From positions 1 to 64,000 of the forward strand of contig NZ_JSZO01000004.1 of the NCBI RefSeq assembly GCF_000801955.1: a DNA stretch of 64,000 nucleotides. Direction: 5' to 3'. Every line of letters begins with the position of its first letter. Positions within the stretch are counted from its first letter, which is position 1. This DNA comes from Ralstonia sp. A12 (lineage in GTDB: Bacteria; Pseudomonadota; Gammaproteobacteria; Burkholderiales; Burkholderiaceae). The position numbers and the translations under genes were made by a program. Shown here one piece after another: positions 16,849 to 24,870 of this stretch. The notes beneath the pieces were generated by a model. The model saw only the letters and a program-made list of their open reading frames with translations. It was not told where the DNA came from and did no database searches.

Positions 16849-17934
16849 ATGACCACGCGAATGTTCGCGCTATGCGGACTGGGCCTTCTTTCGGCCAGCG
16901 CCAGCGCACAGTCCACCCTCACCTTGTATGGCGTTGCCGACGTCTATACCGAATTCCTCACCAGCCAGGCAGCGCCGGGCGACGGTCGCGCCGTCACGCA
17001 GACGCGCATGGCCTCGGGCGGCAAGAGCGGCTCGCGCTGGGGTTTGAAGGGCAAGGAAGACCTGGGCGGTGGTTGGCGGGCAGCGTTCCGCCTGGAGAGC
17101 GGCATCAACCTCAATAACGGCACCGGAACGGGTTCGGGCGGGGGCGGCTTTGATCGCTCCGCGTGGGTGGCGCTGGAGAACGACCAGTGGGGCATGCTGC
17201 GCCTGGGCCGACAATACTCCACGCTGTTCGACGTCATGGAAAAGTACTCGCCCACCGGCGCGTACTCCACGCTGTATGAGCCTGCCGGTGCCATCGTCGG
17301 CCTGAACTTTCGCGAGAACAGCGTCGTGAAGTACCGGTTCGAGACCGGCCCGCTGGCCGTGCAGGCGCACTACGCCTTGGGTGGTACGCCGGGCTCGTTC
17401 CAGACCAGTGCTGCGTACGGCGCCGGCTTTGACTATGCGAGCGGCCCGCTGTCGTTTGCTGCGGCCTATGACAACGTCAACGGCGCGCAGCTCAGCAACG
17501 TCACGCATTTCCGGCGCTACTCGGCGGCCGCCATGGTCGCACTGGGCCGTGCCGAGTGGATCGTCGGCCTGACCGAGGGCAATGGCAACGTGAACACGCC
17601 ACTGGTGGTCACGCGCTACACGTTCCTGTGGACGGGGGTGCGGTATCGCCTGTCGGAGCGCCTCCAGGCCATCGGCGCGTTCTATTACGAGAATGTCCGC
17701 GCGCAGAACCCCGCGTCCGGGCAGCCCGCGCCACAGTTGACCAATCCGCAGCAGGTCACGGTACAGCTCAACTACTTTCCGTCGAAGACGACGACGCTCT
17801 ATCTCGCGGCCGGTGCCGCACACCGCGCCGCGCTGGACTTCGACAACTACAACTACAGCTTCTTGCACTACTCGCTCGCCAGCGGCCGCTCCGTCAGCAC
17901 GGGCGTGGCGTTGGGCATGCGCAAGCTGTTCTGA
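16849..17934 (+). CDS. Outer-membrane trimeric porin (Burkholderiales type)
   Basis: The 361-residue outer-membrane beta-barrel porin has a Sec signal cleaved after ASAQ, about residue 21. The first strand STLTLYGVADVYTEFL and the early blocks SGSRWGLKGKEDLGGG and LGRQYSTLFDVM are hallmarks of general porins in Burkholderiales, and the last residue is Phe, as needed for BAM-mediated assembly. An AGGAGA ribosome site lies just upstream. Its position between a CitE-like lyase and a MmgE/PrpD protein, under the same IclR palindrome, suggests a dedicated entry route for the module's substrate. Confidence 0.9.
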   Translation: MTTRMFALCGLGLLSASASAQSTLTLYGVADVYTEFLTSQAAPGDGRAVTQTRMASGGKSGSRWGLKGKEDLGGGWRAAFRLESGINLNNGTGTGSGGGGFDRSAWVALENDQWGMLRLGRQYSTLFDVMEKYSPTGAYSTLYEPAGAIVGLNFRENSVVKYRFETGPLAVQAHYALGGTPGSFQTSAAYGAGFDYASGPLSFAAAYDNVNGAQLSNVTHFRRYSAAAMVALGRAEWIVGLTEGNGNVNTPLVVTRYTFLWTGVRYRLSERLQAIGAFYYENVRAQNPASGQPAPQLTNPQQVTVQLNYFPSKTTTLYLAAGAAHRAALDFDNYNYSFLHYSLASGRSVSTGVALGMRKLF

Positions 17935-17970
17935 TGCTCAAACAAAAGACCCAAATCAGGAGATCGTGAC

Positions 17971-19476
17971 ATGTCCATCACGCTTGCGCGCCGTCGCGCG
18001 TTTTTGTTGCGTGCGCTTGCCGGTACGGCTGGCGTTGCCTTTGCGGGGGCCCCGTCGGCGCAAGCCCTTGCGGACGCGGCCAAGCTTGCCGCCAACGCCG
18101 TGCCGCCCATCGCCAACCGCTTGGCTGAATACGTGCACCGCCTGCGATACGAAGACATTGACGCCGGTGCGCTGGAAGCGTTGAAGCTGCGGCTGGTCGA
18201 TACGTTCGGCTGCGCGCTGGCGGCGTTGAAGGAGCCGGTGGTCCAGCGGTGTTTCCATCTTGCGCAAGCCGGTGCGAGTCATGCTTCGACGCTGATCGGC
18301 GCCGCGCAACGCACGACGCCGGAGCTTGCCGCCTTCGCCAATGGCGCGGCCATCCGCTACTACGATCTCAACGATGGCTACGCCGCCAAGGAGATCGGGC
18401 ATCCGAGCGACTTCATCTCGGTCAGTCTTGCCGTGGCGCAATCGGAGCGGCGCTCGATCCAGGATTTCATCCTGGCCTCGCTCATCGCCTACGAAATCGA
18501 ATGCCGGCTGTTCGATGCCGCTGCCATCAGCCCGCGCGGCTGGGACAACCCGAGCTACGGCGTGGTCACCGCCGCCTTGACCGCCGGCAAGCTGATGCAG
18601 CTCTCGGTCGAGCAATTGACGCAGGCCGTCAACATCGCACTCATTGACCACGTGGCGATGAACCAGACCCGAACGCAGGTGCTGTCGAACTGGAAGGGGC
18701 TGGCCGATGCGTCGGCCGCAAAAAGTGGTGTCTTTGCCGCCAGCCTTGCACGGGAGGGCATTACCGGCCCCAGCCCCATCTTCGAAGGCAACTACGGGTT
18801 CGAGAAGCTCGTCGCCGGCCAACCGATTGCCATTGATACGACGGCGTTCGGCGGGCCGGGCCGCCCGTTCCGCATTGCCGATGTGCTGGTGAAGCCGTAT
18901 CCCGCACAAGGCCACACGCTGACTGCGGTGGAGGCAGCCATCCGGCTGTCGGGGCGCATCCACGATCCGGCACAGATCGACAAGGTGGTCGTTGCCACCA
19001 CGCAGCTCGGCTACAAGATCACCGGAAGCGGGCCGTATGTCTGGGCGCCGGCCACCAAGGAAACCGCCGACCACAGCATGCCCTACGTCGTGGCGCGTGC
19101 CCTCCTCGACGGCACGTTGACGAACGCGAGCTACGCCCCCGAGAAACTCGTCGCCGCAGATGTGCGTGCGCTGATGCCCAAGATCCGTGTCGAGGAAGAC
19201 CCGGCGCTCACCGCGCTGTATCCGAGGCACATTCCGAACCGCATCTCGGTGTATCTGCGTTCGGGGGAGGTGCTGACTGAACGCGTTGACGACCTGCCGG
19301 GCGCACCCGATGCGCCGCTGACCCGTCAGGCGATCGAAGCCAAGTTCTGGCGCACCGCAGGCACGGCCATCACCCGCGCGAACGGCGAGGCATTGATCCA
19401 GCGCATCTGGTCAATGGAGCAACTGCGCGGTGTCGATGCCCTGTTCGAGGCCGCCATGGCGGAGCGGGCGGCTTGA
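17971..19476 (+). CDS. MmgE/PrpD-family protein with Tat signal
   Basis: The 501-residue protein belongs to the MmgE/PrpD family, which contains 2-methylcitrate dehydratase, cis-aconitate decarboxylase and an epimerase. Family features are the two-domain layout with YVHRLRYEDIDAGALEALKLRLVDTFGCALAA, an ANGAAIRYYDLNDGY block and the PYPAQGHTLTAVEA segment. Unusually, the N-terminus ARRRAFLLRAL followed by a hydrophobic stretch to about residue 30 is a good twin-arginine signal, so the enzyme may be exported folded to the periplasm. It is the third gene of the IclR-controlled arm after the porin. Reaction unknown; dehydration, decarboxylation or epimerisation of a C5-C7 carboxylic acid are family options. 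Confidence 0.85.
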   Translation: MSITLARRRAFLLRALAGTAGVAFAGAPSAQALADAAKLAANAVPPIANRLAEYVHRLRYEDIDAGALEALKLRLVDTFGCALAALKEPVVQRCFHLAQAGASHASTLIGAAQRTTPELAAFANGAAIRYYDLNDGYAAKEIGHPSDFISVSLAVAQSERRSIQDFILASLIAYEIECRLFDAAAISPRGWDNPSYGVVTAALTAGKLMQLSVEQLTQAVNIALIDHVAMNQTRTQVLSNWKGLADASAAKSGVFAASLAREGITGPSPIFEGNYGFEKLVAGQPIAIDTTAFGGPGRPFRIADVLVKPYPAQGHTLTAVEAAIRLSGRIHDPAQIDKVVVATTQLGYKITGSGPYVWAPATKETADHSMPYVVARALLDGTLTNASYAPEKLVAADVRALMPKIRVEEDPALTALYPRHIPNRISVYLRSGEVLTERVDDLPGAPDAPLTRQAIEAKFWRTAGTAITRANGEALIQRIWSMEQLRGVDALFEAAMAERAA

Positions 19477-19496
19477 GCGCAGCCGGTTGCGCTCAT

Positions 19497-19522
19497 AAAA
19501 AAGGGGGCGCTGAGGCCCCCTT
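19497..19522 (-). terminator. Rho-independent terminator of the hotdog thioesterase gene
   Basis: Read on the minus strand, a GGGGGC/GCCCCC stem is followed by six T. On the plus strand the T-tract is short (TTCCTT), so it may also partly stop the convergent MmgE/PrpD transcript. Confidence 0.8.
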
Positions 19523-19537
19523 CCTTGTTGCCGCCCC

Positions 19538-19972
19538 TTACGGACGGCGGATGACACACGTTGCCGTGGCATGTGCCAGCAACGTGCCGTCCTGCGTCTT
19601 GAGCGTGCCTTCCGACACGCCGATCGTGCGCGAGACATGCAGCACGCGGCCAACGGCCACCAGCGGCGTATCCACCGGCACCGCCTTCACCATCTTCACG
19701 TTTAGGTCGACCGTGCCGTAGCCGACACCGGCTTCGAGCATGGAATGCACCGCGCAGCCCGTCACCGAATCGAGCACCGTGGCCGCAAAGCCGCCGTGCA
19801 CACCGCCCAGCGGGTTGAGGTGGCGCTTGTCGGCCTGGGCGCCAAAGTGCACGGTGCCGGGCTCGATGGCGTCCATCGACATCGGAATGGTTGCGCTGAT
19901 GGACGCGCGCGGCAGCTCACCGCGCGACATGGCCTGCAGCAATTGCAGGCCGGTCATTTGGGACGGATGCAT
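19538..19972 (-). CDS. PaaI-family hotdog thioesterase
   Basis: The small hotdog-fold protein (144 residues from the ATG at 19972) probably hydrolyses an acyl- or aroyl-CoA thioester in the cytosol. The block HLNPLGGVHGGFAATVLDSVTGCAV contains the PaaI-type signature NPxGxxHGG with the following catalytic acidic position, and TVDLNVKMVKAVP is the typical central strand. A longer start at 20011 would add 13 residues; neither start has a good ribosome site. It is convergent with the MmgE/PrpD gene and stands alone. Confidence 0.82.
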   Translation of the reverse strand: MHPSQMTGLQLLQAMSRGELPRASISATIPMSMDAIEPGTVHFGAQADKRHLNPLGGVHGGFAATVLDSVTGCAVHSMLEAGVGYGTVDLNVKMVKAVPVDTPLVAVGRVLHVSRTIGVSEGTLKTQDGTLLAHATATCVIRRP

Positions 19973-20247
19973 GGGAAGGTCAGGTGGGGTTGGGTTGGAA
20001 CGGTTCCACACTCTACCGCGAGCCGGATTTCCATGACTGCAATGCGTTGCAGCGGCCGGCGCAACAACGCCCCAATGCGGGCGAACCCTAACGTTGCGCG
20101 CATGCCGACGCGAAAGGCTCCAGAAAGGTGGCCCCCTCTACGCTCGCCCAGCGATTGCATCGGGCGGCCTGACCCCCTGCCCTTGCGCGTCACCCAAAGC
20201 CGGCATCACGACCGAGCACCCATCACCCACAAAGGAAGGAGACTTCA

Positions 20248-21378
20248 ATGTCCCGTATCAAGTTCGCCCTCGCGGCGACTGCGGCCGCCGCGGCCACCCT
20301 GGCCGCCACCGGTGCCCACGCACAAGCGTCGAGCGTGACGCTGTACGGCCTGATCGACACCACCATCAGCACCGTCAACAACACCAACGCGGCCGGCGCA
20401 CGCACCACCGGCTTCCAGGTGCCCTGGTTCTCGGGCAGCCGTTGGGGCCTGACCGGCAAGGAAGACCTGGGCGGCGGTACGTCGGCCATCTTCCGCTTGG
20501 AATCCGAGTTCGAAACGCCGACCGGCAACATGGACACCCCGGGCGTGCTGTTCAACCGTGACGCATGGGTGGGTCTGTCGAGCGAAGCGCTGGGCAAGCT
20601 GACCTTCGGCCGTCAGAACGCCATCGCGCGTGACGTCTCGGCCATCTACGGTGACCCGTACACCAGCGACAAGGTGAGCCTGGAAGAAGGCGGCTACACC
20701 AACGTCAACAACTTCAAGCAACTGATCTTCTACGCAGGCAGCGCCACGGGCACGCGCCTGAACAACGGTGTGGTGTGGAAGAAGATGTGGGACGGCCGCT
20801 TCCTGACCGCCCTGGGCTACCAGTTTGGCGAAGTGCCGGGCCAGTTCTCGCAAGGCTCCACCGAATCGCTGGCCCTGGGTTACAACGGCGACAGCTTCCA
20901 CGTGGCGGGCTTCGCGCAGCAGGCCAAGGTCAACGGCTTTACCGACCGTTCGTACTCGGTGGGCGGCAACGTGATCCTCGGCATTTTCCGCATCAACGCT
21001 GGCTACTTCCACTACACCGGCGAGCAGCCGGCCGCGATCGGCAATCGCAGCGACAACGCCTACACCCTGTCGCTGAAGGTCGCTCCGCAAGGCGCCTTCG
21101 ACTACGAGATCGGCTACCAGATCATGAAGGCCAACAACGCCGCCTTCGACGCCAACGGCAACACGCTCAACGCGTACGCCAGCGTGTTGGGTGCCACGGC
21201 GTCGGGCAGCGGCCGCAAGAGCACGCTGTACGGTTCGGTCTTCTATCACGTGTCCAAGCGCACCGAGTTCTACGTGGCGGCCGACTACATGAAGCTGAAG
21301 GATCAGTACATCGTGGGCTCGACCAACGGCCACAACAGCCAGACCGAGTTCGGCGTTGGTATGCGCACCCGCTTCTGA
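20248..21378 (+). CDS. Outer-membrane trimeric porin (major type)
   Basis: The 376-residue general porin has a Sec signal (cleavage near GAHA-Q, about residue 25), the first strand SSVTLYGLIDTTISTV, the block SGSRWGLTGKEDLGGGTSAIFRLE and a terminal Phe. A near-perfect ribosome site (AAAGGAAGGAG) and strongly biased codons suggest a highly expressed protein. It stands alone; the 236 bases upstream hold its promoter region but no gene that I can identify. It is paralogous to the porin at 16849-17934 but lacks the catabolic context. Confidence 0.92.
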   Translation: MSRIKFALAATAAAAATLAATGAHAQASSVTLYGLIDTTISTVNNTNAAGARTTGFQVPWFSGSRWGLTGKEDLGGGTSAIFRLESEFETPTGNMDTPGVLFNRDAWVGLSSEALGKLTFGRQNAIARDVSAIYGDPYTSDKVSLEEGGYTNVNNFKQLIFYAGSATGTRLNNGVVWKKMWDGRFLTALGYQFGEVPGQFSQGSTESLALGYNGDSFHVAGFAQQAKVNGFTDRSYSVGGNVILGIFRINAGYFHYTGEQPAAIGNRSDNAYTLSLKVAPQGAFDYEIGYQIMKANNAAFDANGNTLNAYASVLGATASGSGRKSTLYGSVFYHVSKRTEFYVAADYMKLKDQYIVGSTNGHNSQTEFGVGMRTRF

Positions 21379-21510
21379 TTGGGGGTTCGGAACCTGCTCG
21401 TGATCCGTCGCGAGCAGTTCGAGGTTGGTCTGAGAAGCGCAGCCGTACACGTGTACGGCGAGCATCGCAGGGCCAAGATCGGGCCGCGCAGTGGGATCAT
21501 GGGCAGGTTC

Positions 21511-22569
21511 TTAGCGCTCGCGCACCTGATCGACGTACTTGTTGGTATAGGTGCGCGAGAGATCGATGTGCTTGTTGCGCGCGTTGGCATTGCTGGCGGC
21601 GAGGACGCGCAGGACGGTGGGTGGGCCGTCGTCCGGCATGCGTCCGTCGGTGCTGAAGGTGGGCAACGCGGCGGCAAGCGTTTTGACGTAGAGCTCGGAA
21701 TGTTCGCGGCGGAATTCAGCCGGCATGCGCGCGGCAATGTCCTCCGCATTGTGCGTGTGCATGTAGCGCAAGGTCCGCACGAAAGCGCGGGCCAGTTTGG
21801 TGGCCAGTTCCGGATGCGCTTCGAGCCATTCGGTCTGCAGATACAGGCACGCGGCCGGGTACGGGCCGCCCAGTGCGGCGCGCGTGCTCTCCAGCGTGCG
21901 CAGGTCGAGCAGCACGCGGGCCTCGCCGCCGCGCACCAGGCGCGAGGTAGTCGGGTCGGTGGTCATGCCGGCATCGATGCGGCCGCTGCGCAGCGCCTTG
22001 GCAAAGCTGTGCTCGGCGCCGACCGGCAGCATGGTGTAGTCACCCGCAGACAGGCCCTGTTGTGCCATCAGGTAGCGCGTGAGAAAGCTGGTGGACGCGC
22101 CCAGGCCCGTCACGCCCAACGTGCGGCCGCGCAGATCGCGCATCGATTCCACCGTGGCGGGCAGCCGCGTGGAAACCACTTCCGCCTCGCCCGGCACCTG
22201 GCTGAATACCACGATGGCGCGCACTTCCTTGCCCTTGGCCTGCAGGTCGATCGTGTGATCGTAGAAACCGACCACGCCTTGCGCAAAGCCGGTGAGCAGC
22301 TCGCTCTCCGCATCCACGCCGGCGGGCTGCGAGAGCAGTTCCACCTCCAGCCCTTCGTCACGGAAGTAGCCAAGGCGCTGTGCCAGCGTGGCAGGCAGGT
22401 AGATCATCTTGGCGGTGCCGCTGACCATGATGGTCAGGCGCGTGGGGTCTTGCGCCAAGGCGTGCGCAGTCACCGCCACCAGGCAGGCAGCGAGCAACGG
22501 CGTGATCCAGCCTCGAGGGCTGCGGGCGCGCATACTTCGCCCACGTCCCCTGCAGGTAAAAACACCCAT
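21511..22569 (-). CDS. NMT1/SsuA-like ABC transporter substrate-binding protein
   Basis: The 352-residue periplasmic binding protein has a Sec signal (n-region to about 20, hydrophobic core 22-38, cleavage near HALA-Q). The mature part starts with RLTIMVSGTAKMIYLPATLAQRLGYFRDEGLEVELL, typical of the taurine/nitrate/thiamine-precursor (NMT1) group. The first ATG (22569) has GGAGAC upstream, so I prefer it over the ATG at 22533. No ABC ATPase or permease is nearby. It is divergent from a TctDE-like two-component pair (146-base gap), so it may act as that system's ligand sensor or be its target, which is an inference from position. Confidence 0.82.
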   Translation of the reverse strand: MGVFTCRGRGRSMRARSPRGWITPLLAACLVAVTAHALAQDPTRLTIMVSGTAKMIYLPATLAQRLGYFRDEGLEVELLSQPAGVDAESELLTGFAQGVVGFYDHTIDLQAKGKEVRAIVVFSQVPGEAEVVSTRLPATVESMRDLRGRTLGVTGLGASTSFLTRYLMAQQGLSAGDYTMLPVGAEHSFAKALRSGRIDAGMTTDPTTSRLVRGGEARVLLDLRTLESTRAALGGPYPAACLYLQTEWLEAHPELATKLARAFVRTLRYMHTHNAEDIAARMPAEFRREHSELYVKTLAAALPTFSTDGRMPDDGPPTVLRVLAASNANARNKHIDLSRTYTNKYVDQVRER

Positions 22570-22715
22570 TGAGTTGTCTCCGGCTCTTTTGTAGATATCG
22601 TATCGCGCGGCCCGGATTTGGTGAGTGATGCATCCGGCGCGCGTAGGCAGCCGTCACCATTCTAGGAAGCGGCAACCCACAAATCGCTTTCATTTTTCGG
22701 ACGCGCTGTTTTCGT

Positions 22716-23396
22716 ATGAAGCTGCTCCTGATCGAAGACAACGCCCCGCTGGCGCACTGGCTGTCAGAAGCCCTGCGCCGCGCGCACTTCACGGTGGATC
22801 ACGCCACGGATGGCGAATCCGCCGATAGCCTGTTGCTCACGCAGCACTACGACGTGGTACTGCTGGATCTGCAGTTGCCCACGTTGTCGGGGCAAGGTGT
22901 ATTGCAACGTTTGCGCAGTCGCCGCAATGCCGTGCCGGTGCTGATCCTGACGGCCAGCGGCGGCATTGACGACAAGGTTGCCTGCCTGGGCGCCGGTGCC
23001 GATGACTACCTCGTCAAGCCGTTCGAGATCCGTGAATTGATCGCGCGCATCCAGGTGTTGGTGCGGCGCAGCACGCCCGATCAATCCGTCGAGCTGCACT
23101 GTGGCGATTTGACCTACCACACCGGCAGCCGCACCTTCGCGCTGGCCGGCCAGCCGCTGGTGCTGCCCGCGCGTGAGCACACCGTGCTGGAAATCCTCAT
23201 GCTCAAGCTCGGGCGCACCGTGTCCAAACCGGCGCTGGTCAACGGTGTGTTCGGCCTGGACGAAGAGGCGAGCCCCGAAGCCATCGAGATCTACATCCAC
23301 CGCCTGCGCAAGAAGCTGGAGCATTCCACGGCCACCATCGTCACGCTGCGCGGCCTCGGTTACCTGCTGCGCGATGCGTCAACCCAACCCTCCTGA
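22716..23396 (+). CDS. OmpR-family response regulator (TctD-like)
   Basis: The 226-residue response regulator has a receiver domain with acidic residues near position 8, phospho-accepting D51 (VVLLDLQLP) and Lys in VKPFEIRE. It ends in an OmpR-type winged helix (about 128-222: LPAREHTVLEILMLKLGRTVSKPALVN, YIHRLRKKLE, VTLRGLGYLL). Its last 23 bases overlap the start of the kinase gene, so the two are translationally coupled. The closest family is TctD/QseB-like regulators that respond to carboxylates or similar ligands. Confidence 0.9.
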   Translation: MKLLLIEDNAPLAHWLSEALRRAHFTVDHATDGESADSLLLTQHYDVVLLDLQLPTLSGQGVLQRLRSRRNAVPVLILTASGGIDDKVACLGAGADDYLVKPFEIRELIARIQVLVRRSTPDQSVELHCGDLTYHTGSRTFALAGQPLVLPAREHTVLEILMLKLGRTVSKPALVNGVFGLDEEASPEAIEIYIHRLRKKLEHSTATIVTLRGLGYLLRDASTQPS

Positions 23397-24849
23397 ACAA
23401 CCGGCGGCACAGGCGGCAAAGGCGGCACGGGCCACCTCACGCGCGCGCAGCCTGCGTGCGCGGCTGGTGCTGTGGCTGGCGTTGCCGCTGGTGGTCTACG
23501 TGGCGGCCGATGCCTGGCTGGACCTGGCCGCCGCGCGCCACAACGCCGATCTCGTCCATTTTCACGCGCTGGACACCGCCGCACAGATGATCAGTGGCCA
23601 AGTCGAATGGGACGAAGGCCGCTTGCGCGTGTCAGTGCCGCCGGCGGCGCTGGCGGTGTTCGCCGCGCCCGAGACCCAGGTGCGCGACCAGATTGCCTAC
23701 CAGGTCAGCACCGAGCATGGCCGCCTGCTGGCCGGGCGGTTGGATTTCGGTACGCGCCCCGCCTTTGATGCCGCGGGTCTGGCCGATATTGGTACCTATA
23801 CCGATACGCTGGAGGGTCAGCCCGTGCACGTGGCGGCCGTGGTGCGCACCATGTACGACGCCGGGCGCACCGAGCGCGTTGTCACCCGCGTGGCGCAAAC
23901 CATGAGCGGCCGCGACGCGATGATCCGCCAGTTGTGGTGGCCGTCCACCGTGCGCCAGCTAGCGCTGGTGGGGCTGGCGCTGGCGATGATCCTGATCGGC
24001 CTGACGCTGGAGCTGCGGCCGATTTTGCGGCTGGCGGCCAACGTGTCGGCGCGCTCGCCCACCGATCTGGCGGCGCTCAACCCCGATGGCTTGCAGCGTG
24101 AACTGCAGCCGATTGCCGGCGCGTTCAACCAGTACTTGCAGCGTATTGCCGACAACGCACTCACGCAGAAGCGCTTCATTGCCGATGCAGCGCACCAGAT
24201 GCGCACGCCGCTGGCGATTCTCGACACACAGATGCAGGTGGCGGCGCAAACCAATGCCGACGATGCGCTGCGCGAGGTGCTCAAAGCTGCGCGCACCAGC
24301 ACGCGCAATCTGGCCGATCTCATCAATGATTTGCTGCTACTGTCGCAGGCCGAGGCCTCGGCCGCCACCAGCGAGACAGTCGACCTGATGCAAGTGGCGC
24401 GCACGGTGCTGGAAGACCTGGCGCTGCTGGCCGATGGCCGGCGTATCGATCTGGGCATGGAGCACGCTGAACAGCCGGTTTGGACCTCCGGCAACCGCAC
24501 GCTGGTCGCGGCCCTGCTGTTCAACCTGGTGGACAACGCGGTGCGCTACACGCAGGAAGGCGGCCACGTCACCGTGCATGTGTCGGCCGACTACGGTTGG
24601 GCCATGTTGACGGTGACCGACAACGGCCCCGGCATTCCGCCCGAGGCGTATGCGCGTGTGTTCGAGCGCTTCACGCGCCTGGCGAGTGCGCACATTCAGC
24701 AGACCCAGGGCAGCGGCCTGGGTCTGGCGATCGTGCGGCAGATTGTCGACCGCATGGGCGGGCAGGTTGCGCTGGCGCCCGGCCCCGGTGGCGCCGGGCT
24801 GGCGGTGACGGTGTGGCTGCGGCGGGCCGAAGCGCCGGCCGCCGCGTGA
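23374..24849 (+). CDS. Sensor histidine kinase (TctE-like)
   Basis: The 491-residue inner-membrane kinase has one transmembrane helix near the N-terminus (about 30-50), a periplasmic 2CSK_N-type sensor region, a second helix at about 190-210, a HisKA box FIADAAHQMRTPLAIL, and a HATPase domain with NLVDNAVRYT, DNGPGIPPE and GSGLGLAIVRQI. The start ATG at 23374 lies inside the 3' end of the response-regulator gene. The sensor resembles TctE of tricarboxylate systems. The divergent NMT1-type binding protein suggests that an externally bound small molecule is the signal. Confidence 0.9.
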   Translation: MRQPNPPEQPAAQAAKAARATSRARSLRARLVLWLALPLVVYVAADAWLDLAAARHNADLVHFHALDTAAQMISGQVEWDEGRLRVSVPPAALAVFAAPETQVRDQIAYQVSTEHGRLLAGRLDFGTRPAFDAAGLADIGTYTDTLEGQPVHVAAVVRTMYDAGRTERVVTRVAQTMSGRDAMIRQLWWPSTVRQLALVGLALAMILIGLTLELRPILRLAANVSARSPTDLAALNPDGLQRELQPIAGAFNQYLQRIADNALTQKRFIADAAHQMRTPLAILDTQMQVAAQTNADDALREVLKAARTSTRNLADLINDLLLLSQAEASAATSETVDLMQVARTVLEDLALLADGRRIDLGMEHAEQPVWTSGNRTLVAALLFNLVDNAVRYTQEGGHVTVHVSADYGWAMLTVTDNGPGIPPEAYARVFERFTRLASAHIQQTQGSGLGLAIVRQIVDRMGGQVALAPGPGGAGLAVTVWLRRAEAPAAA

Positions 24850-24870
24850 GTTGCTGCTGCTACACCGGCC

